Of a stretch of DNA of 64,000 nt, positions 18,118-25,468 are shown in pieces. The stretch spans positions 22,187-86,186 of the forward strand of contig NZ_BCVA01000024.1 of assembly GCF_001591505.1 (NCBI RefSeq), in the 5' to 3' direction. The stretch comes from Neobacillus niacini NBRC 15566. Lineage in GTDB: Bacteria > Bacillota > Bacilli > Bacillales > Cytobacillaceae. Each line of letters begins with the position of its first letter. The stretch's first letter is position 1. The notes under the pieces were generated by a model that did no database searches, was not told where the DNA came from, and saw nothing but the letters and a program-made list of their open reading frames with translations. The position numbers were made by a program, and so were the translations under genes.

Positions 18118-19515
18118 ATGAAGGAAGGTTATAAAGGGCGATTTGTAAGAATCTTGTTGGCAATGGTCGATATCATATTAGTCTATTTAGGATTTATCAT
18201 GACATATTGGGTATTCGAGCTACTTTCAATCCCGACTGAGGGGACTATCATTGATAACGTTAAATTGATTGTACTATCGGCGTCATCATTATTTGTTTTT
18301 TATCTATATGATCTATATTCGGATTGGCGCCGAAAGAGTATACAGCATTTAGTTTATTCCATTGTTTTATCGATGGTTGTCTTCTCTGGTTTTGAATTTA
18401 TGATATCAAAATGGACACCTTATTTATCCTTTCAGCTAAGTTATATTTTTGTGGTATTTCTTATTCAAACAAATCTATTAATTTGTATGCGTATATGCTT
18501 TTGGTTGGTTAACAAGAAATTATTCGGTAAAAAGAAGGTTTATATTATCGGGGAGGATTCTAATACAGGAATATATTTAGCTGGTAAATTCCTAAACCAT
18601 AATAAAGGGTGGTTCGAAATCTCAGGTTATATTCCTTTATCTAAAAAGGGCTCCATACATGAGTTTCTAGAAAAGGGTGACCTTTTTCTCCTTAGCCCTA
18701 CTATTAATAGGTTGGATAAAGAGGAAATTGTAAGGCAATGCATTAACCATGGAAAAGAAATAATGGTAATACCACAATTATTTGAATTATCTATTATAGG
18801 TGCTACTACACAACAAATAGATGATATGATGGTCATTTCCATAAAACCTCCACGCTTAAGCGTATTTCAACAGATTAATAAACGGCTGTTTGACGTAATT
18901 GTATCATCCATTTTATTAGTAATATCTTGTCCTCTTCTATTGGCTTTATTTTTATTAATACCACTCACTTCGAAAGGACCAGCTCTCTATAGACAGGAAC
19001 GCATTGGGTTAAATGGGAATCCATACTTGATTTATAAGTTTAGAAGTATGATACAAGACGCTGAAAAGAGAACAGGACCAGTATTAGCGACAGATAAGGA
19101 TCCAAGAATTACGTTAATTGGAAGAGTGATTAGAGCTGTTCGTTTAGATGAGCTCCCACAATTATTTAATGTACTGAAAGGTGAAATGAGCATAGTAGGC
19201 CCAAGACCCGAGCGAGAATATTTCATTAATGAATTTAAACAAAACCTGCCGGAATACTCGTTTCGATTAACGGTAAAGCCAGGCATAACAGGATTAGGGC
19301 AAGTCTTAGCTAACTATACTACTCCAGTTGAAGAAAAATTGCGTTTTGACCTTCTTTACATTCTCAATTATTCATTCTGGCTGGATTTGAAAATCCTGCT
19401 GCAGACGATTAGGGTCGTTCTCCACCGTGAACAAGCTCAAGGGTTAAAAGAAGGAAATATTCGTAACCAAAAATTATTAAAAAATCTTGATCAAAACAAG
19501 GTGATTAATCACTAG
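18118..19515 (+). CDS. WbaP-type undecaprenyl-phosphate sugar phosphotransferase (large form)
   Basis: This 465-residue initiating enzyme has four N-terminal membrane helices (~8-125) and a Rossmann-like domain (~135-245, KVYIIGEDSNTG). The C-terminal catalytic phosphoglycosyltransferase domain starts with the membrane-entry helix KRLFDVIVSSILLVIS and includes RQERIGLNG, YKFRSM, LDELPQLFNVLKG and GPRPERE. It transfers a sugar-1-phosphate from UDP-sugar to undecaprenyl phosphate. An excellent site (GGAAGGAGG) precedes the ATG. The 126-base gap before it contains a SinR-like heptamer (GTTCTTT, 18033-18039) and is otherwise featureless. A second, short enzyme of this class lies at 21544. Confidence 0.9.
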   Translation: MKEGYKGRFVRILLAMVDIILVYLGFIMTYWVFELLSIPTEGTIIDNVKLIVLSASSLFVFYLYDLYSDWRRKSIQHLVYSIVLSMVVFSGFEFMISKWTPYLSFQLSYIFVVFLIQTNLLICMRICFWLVNKKLFGKKKVYIIGEDSNTGIYLAGKFLNHNKGWFEISGYIPLSKKGSIHEFLEKGDLFLLSPTINRLDKEEIVRQCINHGKEIMVIPQLFELSIIGATTQQIDDMMVISIKPPRLSVFQQINKRLFDVIVSSILLVISCPLLLALFLLIPLTSKGPALYRQERIGLNGNPYLIYKFRSMIQDAEKRTGPVLATDKDPRITLIGRVIRAVRLDELPQLFNVLKGEMSIVGPRPEREYFINEFKQNLPEYSFRLTVKPGITGLGQVLANYTTPVEEKLRFDLLYILNYSFWLDLKILLQTIRVVLHREQAQGLKEGNIRNQKLLKNLDQNKVINH

Positions 19516-19589
19516 ATATCTTGCTAGAAGTTAACAGATTCGGATAAGTCCAAATATCTGTATTAATAAGGAGAAGGCGGGAAACAAAA

Positions 19590-20408
19590 ATGGAAAAATA
19601 CACTAAACCGATTGTTTCAGTTATTACTCCAACCTATAACGCTGCAAGATATATTACTGAAACCATACATTCTGTTAAAGATCAAACTTTTACAAATTGG
19701 GAAATGATTATTGTTGATGATGCATCATTAGATAACACGGTTGAAATTGTAAAGGAAGAGATGGTTAAGGATTCTAGAATTAAGTTAATAGAACTAGAAA
19801 AAAATAGCGGACCTGCCTATGCACGAAATATAGCTATCAGTGCTGCTAATGGAGACTATCTTGCCTTTCTAGACAGTGATGATCTTTGGCTTCCTAAAAA
19901 ATTGGAGCGTCAGCTAATGTTTATGGAACAAAATAATCTTGCCTTTTCTTATACAGCATACAGGATTATGACTGAAAATGGTGAAAGAACAGATGTTGTT
20001 TTTCAAGTACCAGTTATGATTGATTATAAGAGCCTGTTAAAAAATACAATAATAGGTACGCTGACTGTCATGCTAGATAGAAGGAAAGTAGGGATTGTAC
20101 AAATGCCATTACATCGGGATTGCTCCGAGGATTATGGATTATGGCTATCAATCTTATCTAAAGGAATCAAAGCAGTGGGTCTGACGGAGGAGTTAGCAAT
20201 ATACAGGAAGTGTGAAAAGTCACTGTCAAGTAACAAGCTAAAATCTGCTCAGAAAACATGGAACACATATAGAAAGGTAGAAAATTTTACGATCCCTTCT
20301 TCCTTATGGTATTTTGCAAACTATTCAATTCGTGCCTTGAAGAAACATTCGAAAACTAAGGCAATAAAAGATAAATCGAAAAGAAGATTTTTTGGAATAG
20401 AGGGATAA
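19590..20408 (+). CDS. Glycosyltransferase family 2
   Basis: This 272-residue GT-A enzyme has the N-terminal VSVITPTYNAARYI motif, IIVDDASLDNT, GPAYARNIAIS and the metal-binding D-x-D in FLDSDDLWLP. The acceptor region shows EDYGLWLSIL, typical of EpsJ/WcaA-like enzymes. It transfers a sugar from a nucleotide donor to the growing repeat unit in the cytoplasm; specificity is not evident. The C-terminal ~40 residues are very basic (KKHSKTKAIKDKSKRR), fitting membrane association. The next gene starts 4 bases later. Confidence 0.9.
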   Translation: MEKYTKPIVSVITPTYNAARYITETIHSVKDQTFTNWEMIIVDDASLDNTVEIVKEEMVKDSRIKLIELEKNSGPAYARNIAISAANGDYLAFLDSDDLWLPKKLERQLMFMEQNNLAFSYTAYRIMTENGERTDVVFQVPVMIDYKSLLKNTIIGTLTVMLDRRKVGIVQMPLHRDCSEDYGLWLSILSKGIKAVGLTEELAIYRKCEKSLSSNKLKSAQKTWNTYRKVENFTIPSSLWYFANYSIRALKKHSKTKAIKDKSKRRFFGIEG

Positions 20409-20411
20409 GCA

Positions 20412-21467
20412 ATGGCAAGTGGAAGAAGAACTTTATCATATGTACAGATTTCTAGGGCGGTAGCCATTTTATTTGTCCTCTTAGGACATGTGAACACTTT
20501 ATTTTATACCAACTATCAATACGATTGGTTTAATATGGGGCAATGGGAAAGAACGGGTGGTGTGGATTTCTTTTTTATCGTAACAGGTTTTATGATTTAT
20601 TACCTTTATCATAAACATGCGGGTGTACCCGGAAAGACTACTGAATTTATCTTAAAGCGTGCAATAAGAATTTACCCCCTTTACTGGTTATTTACTTTAA
20701 TTTTGATTGCGTTACCGTTACTATCTCCGTCCAAATTTGAGGGATATACCTGGGAAATTATTATAAAGTCGTTCATTCTTCTGCCCTCTGTACCTATACT
20801 TGATTCTGCTTGGTCACTGTGTCATATCATGTTCTTCTATCTATTATTTAGTGCTTTTCTTTTTCGTCCAAAAGTCTTTAAGCCTATTATATTTATGTGG
20901 ATTGTGGCGACTATTTTAATCGAGTTAAAGCTCGTTCCATATTTTGAGGATTCGTTTATTTTTAGTTTTAGTAGTTTGGAAATCCTATTCGGGTGTTTAG
21001 TTGCATATTTGACTCTTAATTATTCATTTAGATATTCTACCTTATTGATTTCAATCGGGCTGCTTGGATATTTAGCGGTTTGGATCAATAATATATACAA
21101 CTTTATGTACTTGCATGGGCCATTGTTCTTTTCTGTATTTTCTATGATTCTTATGCTAGGTATCTCGGAAAAAGACAAGAAGGAGAGAAAAGTCCCGAAA
21201 ATACTATCATTCATGGGGGATGCTTCCTATTCAATCTACATTGCTCATACACCTTTATTGCACCTCTATCTCTTTTTATTGATCAGGCTTCATTTAATTG
21301 GTTCTTTAGGCTATTTTGTTTCAATGGCGATCGTCATTGTTTTAACAGTAATATCGTCATGTTTCGTTTATAAACTTGTTGAAAGGCCGATGACAAAATA
21401 TTTAAGAAAATTGGTATTTACGAAAAAAATTCGTCCTGTAGAAATACCAATAGGAATTGCAAAATGA
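20412..21467 (+). CDS. Acyltransferase 3 family membrane protein (first copy)
   Basis: This 351-residue protein has about ten helices with the AT3 family signatures: VQISRAVAILFVLLGH with the catalytic-type histidine, GGVDFFFIVTGFMIYY, and RAIRIYPLYWLF. The C-terminal part contains SFMGDASYSIYIAHTPLLH. Members O-acylate (commonly O-acetylate) polysaccharides on the membrane. Placed 4 bases after the GT2 gene, it likely decorates the same repeat unit. A second AT3 gene lies at 29317. Confidence 0.88.
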   Translation: MASGRRTLSYVQISRAVAILFVLLGHVNTLFYTNYQYDWFNMGQWERTGGVDFFFIVTGFMIYYLYHKHAGVPGKTTEFILKRAIRIYPLYWLFTLILIALPLLSPSKFEGYTWEIIIKSFILLPSVPILDSAWSLCHIMFFYLLFSAFLFRPKVFKPIIFMWIVATILIELKLVPYFEDSFIFSFSSLEILFGCLVAYLTLNYSFRYSTLLISIGLLGYLAVWINNIYNFMYLHGPLFFSVFSMILMLGISEKDKKERKVPKILSFMGDASYSIYIAHTPLLHLYLFLLIRLHLIGSLGYFVSMAIVIVLTVISSCFVYKLVERPMTKYLRKLVFTKKIRPVEIPIGIAK

Positions 21468-21491
21468 GGCAATTATGTTCTTTCTTGTTCG

Positions 21492-21520
21492 TTTTTAGAA
21501 ACGGATTAATCTGTTATATT
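21492..21520 (+). promoter_or_regulatory. Possible internal promoter (extended -10) before the short phosphoglycosyltransferase
   Basis: An extended -10 TGTTATATT (21512-21520) has a weak -35 (TTTTTA, 21492-21497). A perfect SinR heptamer GTTCTTT (21477-21483) sits just upstream. Together they suggest a separately regulated start inside the cluster. Confidence 0.35.
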
Positions 21521-21543
21521 GAAAAAATAAATAGGAGGTAACC

Positions 21544-22164
21544 ATGAAAAGATTGTTTGATATTGTTGCAGGTTTGCTCCTATTGTGCCTCTTCTGCCCC
21601 ATCATGCTGGGAGTTGCAATTTTGGTCAGATTAAAATTAGGTTCTCCGATTCTTTTTAAACAAGAACGAGTCGGGTATCATGAGGGAATTTTTACTCTTT
21701 ATAAGTTTAGGACAATGACAAATCAAAAGGATGAAGCTGGCAATGATTTGCCGGATTCTATTCGATTAACAAAGGTAGGACTTTGGCTGAGAAGAATGAG
21801 TCTGGATGAGTTACCACAATTACTAAATGTTGTGAAAGGAGACATGAGTTTGGTCGGACCACGGCCCCTTCTAGTCCGCTATTTACCATACTATACTCCA
21901 GTAGAAGGAAAGAGACATTCAGTTAGACCCGGAATTACTGGGTATGCACAAGTGGAGGGAAGGAACCAATTAGATTGGACCAGCAGATTGAAATTGGATG
22001 TCACTTATGTAGAGAACCTGTCTTTTCTATTAGATTTGAGGATTATATTCAAGACCATCAGTAAGACGCTAAAACGGGAAGGGATTGCTGATGTGCCAGA
22101 CCAACAAATGTTGGATTTTGATGTGGAACGAAGGATGAAAGCTAGTATTCAAAAGGTGGAATAA
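21544..22164 (+). CDS. epsL: PglC/EpsL-type phosphoglycosyltransferase (short form)
   Basis: This 206-residue monotopic enzyme has the reentrant membrane helix at the N-terminus (MKRLFDIVAGLLLLCLFCPIM) followed by the catalytic domain: FKQERVGYHEG, LYKFRTMT, LDELPQLLNVVKGDMS and GPRPLLVRYLPYYTP. It also has RPGITGYAQVEGRN, typical of PglC and EpsL, which transfer diNAc-bacillosamine-type sugar phosphates. AGGAGG lies before the ATG. The neighbouring acetyltransferase, EpsN-like aminotransferase and EpsC-like dehydratase fit a bacillosamine-like first sugar. It is the second initiating transferase in this cluster. Confidence 0.9.
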   Translation: MKRLFDIVAGLLLLCLFCPIMLGVAILVRLKLGSPILFKQERVGYHEGIFTLYKFRTMTNQKDEAGNDLPDSIRLTKVGLWLRRMSLDELPQLLNVVKGDMSLVGPRPLLVRYLPYYTPVEGKRHSVRPGITGYAQVEGRNQLDWTSRLKLDVTYVENLSFLLDLRIIFKTISKTLKREGIADVPDQQMLDFDVERRMKASIQKVE

Positions 22165-22169
22165 ATGAA

Positions 22170-22931
22170 ATGAAATTACGTATTGAACCTTTAAAAAGTA
22201 AAGACGCTCACCTTATACCCAAGCTGATTGAGTCCGGGATGGATAAGGGTATTTTTAAACTTACCATTTTTAGTTCAAAAGGATATGGAGCTTACCTGGA
22301 AAAATTGCTAACAATTCCTGAGGAGCACCGAAGAGTAAAACTATATGGAGCCTTTGTAGGGGACCAGTTAGCCGGCTATACAGAATGGCGTATTTTTGAG
22401 AATAGCCTTTTTTTAAATAATATTTATGTTTTCCCAGATTATCAGGGGCTGGGCCTTGGAAAATCTCTATTAGAAGAACACGGTAATAAGTTAATGGAGG
22501 AATACAGAAAATCCAGCATAACCTTAGATGTTTTTAATAATAATGCAAAAGCTATGAGTTGGTATGAAAAAATCGGTTTTGTGAAACAGGAATCCATTAA
22601 TTGGAATGTTGGGGAGCAGCTAGCGATAACCCCTAACAGTGCGTTTGAATGTTATATAGAAAATTATCCAAATGCAGAAGCGGAACAAAAGGCATACGAT
22701 TTTTCTTTGTTTACTTGTTCAACAAAAAATGGAATTTATCAAATTGGTAGAATTAAAAATCAATTTTATCGACTAACAAACACTGAGTCTTTAAATAATG
22801 CTGATTTACTCCACTGCCTTTATCAGGTTGATCCCAAACGGAAAATCCTGCTATTGAGCAATGAAGAATTCTCAAGTAACTTTTCCTTCGCCTTGGCTTG
22901 TGTAAGTAGCAGGATGAAATTAGAGATTTAA
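22170..22931 (+). CDS. GNAT-family acetyltransferase
   Basis: This 253-residue protein has a GNAT domain at ~1-150. The acetyl-CoA motif A is FLNNIYVFPDYQGLGLGKSLLEEH (given here for its Q/R-x-x-G-x-G/A core), followed by NNAKAMSWYEKIGFV. The ~100 C-terminal residues form an unassigned extra domain. It starts 5 bases after the PglC-like gene. Since no PglD/EpsM-type left-handed beta-helix acetyltransferase is present in the cluster, it may acetylate the UDP-4-amino sugar made by the EpsC-like and EpsN-like enzymes; this is inference. A protein N-acetylation role is also possible. Confidence 0.8.
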   Translation: MKLRIEPLKSKDAHLIPKLIESGMDKGIFKLTIFSSKGYGAYLEKLLTIPEEHRRVKLYGAFVGDQLAGYTEWRIFENSLFLNNIYVFPDYQGLGLGKSLLEEHGNKLMEEYRKSSITLDVFNNNAKAMSWYEKIGFVKQESINWNVGEQLAITPNSAFECYIENYPNAEAEQKAYDFSLFTCSTKNGIYQIGRIKNQFYRLTNTESLNNADLLHCLYQVDPKRKILLLSNEEFSSNFSFALACVSSRMKLEI

Positions 22932-23014
22932 GATGGGTCTATTTAAATTTTAATTGATTTTTCATATCTCGTTTGAATTTAACGGAATGAAACAGAACTT
23001 TTGGGGGGACTTTA

Positions 23015-24106
23015 GTGGTTTATAAAATATTTGATTTAAGTGAAAAAGAGAAATGGCACGAATTCTTAGAAAAGACAGCAAGCCAGGATATATATTTCAC
23101 ACCAGAATATTTTGAGGTTTCTGAGAGAAATGGGGAGGGGAAGGCTCAGCTCTTTATCTACGAGAATGGTCAGGATTTTGTCTATTACCCGTTTTTAATG
23201 AGGAGTCTAAATGACATTCCATATGCAGAAGACATAAGGAGAAAATATGGGGACTTATACGATATTACTACTCCATATGGGTATGGAGGCCCGATTACTA
23301 ACATGACTGAAAATTCCGATAAAAACCATTTATTTAGCGGATTTGAGGAATCCTTTCATTCTTTTTGTTCTGACAACAATATTATTTCGGAGTTTGTTCG
23401 TTTTCATCCGTTGATTAGAAATGACAAGGATTATAAAGATGTTGAATCAACATTAAACCGTCATACCATTTACGTTGATTTATCTTTGGATTTACAAGAT
23501 ATATGGGCTAATTATGACACGAAAAACAGAAATAGACTACGCAAGGCACAAACCAATGAATATTTTACAATGGTCCATCGGTCTCCAAGTGAATTTGATA
23601 ACTTTATGCAACTGTATTATAAAACGATGGATAAGAAAAACGCATATGATTATTACTATTTCGAGAGAGCCTATTTTGAAAACAGTGTGGAACTTATGAG
23701 AAATCATTTGGAATTAATAGAAGTTATGATGGGCGATAAAGTTATTATGTCTTGCTTTTTTATGCATTATGGAGATTTCATACATTATCACTTATTAGGT
23801 TCGGACGAGGAATATTTAAATTACTCCCCTAATAATTCTTTAATTCATTACGTTGTAGAATGGGCAAAGTCTAAAGGCAAGAAAGTTTTACATTTAGGTG
23901 GAGGATATGCTGGAGATACGGATACACTATATCGTTTTAAAAAGCGTTTTAATAAATATGGGGATTTACCTTTTTACATTGGAAAAAGAATCCGTAATAA
24001 GGAAATTTATCACCAGTTGGTTAAAGATCTGCCAGGAAACGAAAATTACTTTCCTTTGTACAGACATCCAGATTTTACTTTACAAACTCAGCTAAGTAAA
24101 CGATAA
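23015..24106 (+). CDS. FemAB-like/GNAT-superfamily acyl- or aminoacyl-transferase
   Basis: This 363-residue protein opens with a Fem-like domain (EKWHEFLEKTASQDIYFTPEY), continues with TPYGYGGPITN, and ends in a second Fem/GNAT domain (~155-330). That domain contains RNRLRKAQ, SCFFMHYGDFIHYHLLGS and GGYAGDTDTLYRFKKRF. The F-K-x-x-F near the end is typical of FemAB-related proteins in polysaccharide loci. It may attach an amino acid or acyl group to an amino sugar. It starts with GTG (23015) after GGGGGGA. The substrate is unknown. Confidence 0.75.
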   Translation: MVYKIFDLSEKEKWHEFLEKTASQDIYFTPEYFEVSERNGEGKAQLFIYENGQDFVYYPFLMRSLNDIPYAEDIRRKYGDLYDITTPYGYGGPITNMTENSDKNHLFSGFEESFHSFCSDNNIISEFVRFHPLIRNDKDYKDVESTLNRHTIYVDLSLDLQDIWANYDTKNRNRLRKAQTNEYFTMVHRSPSEFDNFMQLYYKTMDKKNAYDYYYFERAYFENSVELMRNHLELIEVMMGDKVIMSCFFMHYGDFIHYHLLGSDEEYLNYSPNNSLIHYVVEWAKSKGKKVLHLGGGYAGDTDTLYRFKKRFNKYGDLPFYIGKRIRNKEIYHQLVKDLPGNENYFPLYRHPDFTLQTQLSKR

Positions 24107-24158
24107 CGATTGCTTATATTTTAATATAAATATGCTTTTTGGGAGTGGATGTAAGTTC

Positions 24159-25337
24159 ATGGAAAGTAATAATAAGAGAATTTATCTCTCGTCACCACAT
24201 ATGACAGGCAATGAGCATAAATACATCAATCAGTCCTTTGAGACAAATTGGATCGCACCTTTAGGACCTAATGTTGACAGGTTTGAAGAGGATTTATCCC
24301 AATATGTTGGAGCAAAGGGTGCTCTAGCAGTTAGTTCAGGTACTGCGGCCATCCATCTCGCATTAAGGTTGCTTAATGTGCAAGCTGGGGATAAAGTTTT
24401 TTGCTCCTCTCTTACATTTGTTGCTAGTGCTAGCCCGATTCTTTATCAACAAGCCGAACCTGTGTTTATAGATTCTGAATTTGATACATGGAATATGTCC
24501 CCAGAAGCTTTGAAAAGAGCATTTATGGACGCTGAAAAAGAGGGGAACTTGCCCAAAGCAGTCATTGTCGTTCATCTTTATGGACAGAATGCCAAAATGG
24601 ACGAAATAATGGAAATTTGTAATTTTTATCAGGTTCCCGTGATTGAAGATGCAGCTGAATCACTTGGTACTACCTATAAGGGGCGAAAGAGTGGTACGAC
24701 AGGGAAATTTGGTGTGTATTCATTCAATGGCAACAAAATTATTACTACATCAGGAGGAGGAATGTTAGTTTCAAATGACAAGGTTGCACTTGTAAAAGGA
24801 AAGTTCCTCGCTTCCCAAGCACGTGACAATAAGCCGTATTATCAGCACAGTGAGTTAGGCTACAATTATCGTATGAGCAATATCCTTGCTGGAATTGGTA
24901 TTGCTCAACTGGCTGTAATTGAAGATAGAGTAAAACAAAAACAGGCTGTGTTTCAACGATATGTACAGGAATTAAATAATATAAAAGAGTTTGTCTTTAT
25001 GCCAGAATATCAAGGGACAGGACATAATCGATGGTTAACTACTCTATTTATTGATTCGAACCAACTATCATTTACCCCTTTTGAGTTAGTACAGGAACTT
25101 GAAAAAGAAAACATTGAAGCGAGACTAGTATGGAAACCGATGCATCTGCAGCCATTACTCAATAAATTCAAGTACTACCAACATTCTAACCAAATAAGTG
25201 TTTCAAGTTATTTATTTGAAAGAGGGCTTTGTTTACCTTCTGGGACGAACATGACCGAAGAAGAACAATCCCGGGTTATAGAAGCTATACTATCTTTTGT
25301 TAGTCGCAGAAAAAGCCGACATTTTATAGGAATATAG
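24159..25337 (+). CDS. epsN: EpsN/DegT-type PLP sugar aminotransferase
   Basis: This 392-residue DegT/DnrJ/EryC1/StrS-family enzyme shows YLSSPHMTGNEHKYI, VSSGTAAIHLALRLL, EDAAESLGTTYKGRKSGT and the PLP-lysine region SFNGNKIITTSGGGM. It also has the C-terminal RLVWKPMHLQP. The Asn-Lys variant (SFNGNK) is the form found in PglE/EpsN, which aminate UDP-4-keto-6-deoxy-GlcNAc. The start at 24159 is chosen for the GGGAGTGG 11 bases upstream; an earlier ATG at 24132 lacks a site. It is followed by a 131-base gap with SinR-like sites and then the dehydratase that makes its likely substrate. Confidence 0.9.
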   Translation: MESNNKRIYLSSPHMTGNEHKYINQSFETNWIAPLGPNVDRFEEDLSQYVGAKGALAVSSGTAAIHLALRLLNVQAGDKVFCSSLTFVASASPILYQQAEPVFIDSEFDTWNMSPEALKRAFMDAEKEGNLPKAVIVVHLYGQNAKMDEIMEICNFYQVPVIEDAAESLGTTYKGRKSGTTGKFGVYSFNGNKIITTSGGGMLVSNDKVALVKGKFLASQARDNKPYYQHSELGYNYRMSNILAGIGIAQLAVIEDRVKQKQAVFQRYVQELNNIKEFVFMPEYQGTGHNRWLTTLFIDSNQLSFTPFELVQELEKENIEARLVWKPMHLQPLLNKFKYYQHSNQISVSSYLFERGLCLPSGTNMTEEEQSRVIEAILSFVSRRKSRHFIGI

Positions 25338-25401
25338 ATCCATTTTGTGTAATTAAAAAACTGGATCAGTAAATTGAAGAAAGATTTTATATGCATTTAT
25401 G

Positions 25402-25430
25402 TTCTTTAAAAAGAACATGATGGTTCTTTT
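25402..25430. promoter_or_regulatory. Second SinR-type palindrome plus third half-site, before the epsC-like gene
   Basis: GTTCTTTAAAAAGAAC (25402-25417) repeats the geometry of the site at 9665: two inward GTTCTYT heptamers with a 2-base gap. A third perfect heptamer GTTCTTT follows at 25424-25430. The same bases can also form a hairpin AAAAAGAAC/GTTCTTTTT (25409-25433) followed by few T residues. A weak terminator or attenuator role is therefore an alternative. Confidence 0.55.
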
Positions 25431-25468
25431 TATTTGTGCAATGATTTCTTTTGTTTGATTTTCTTTCG

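Noticed and set aside
25409..25437. Intrinsic terminator AAAAAGAAC/GTTCTTTTT before the epsC-like gene
   Set aside because: Stem has almost no G-C pairs and the tail is TTTTTATTTG; it fits overlapping SinR heptamers better, so it was not listed as a terminator.
25451..25468. Upstream TTG start for the EpsC-like protein
   Set aside because: No ribosome site; ATG 25469 gives a normal N-terminus, although it too lacks a site, so this remains open.
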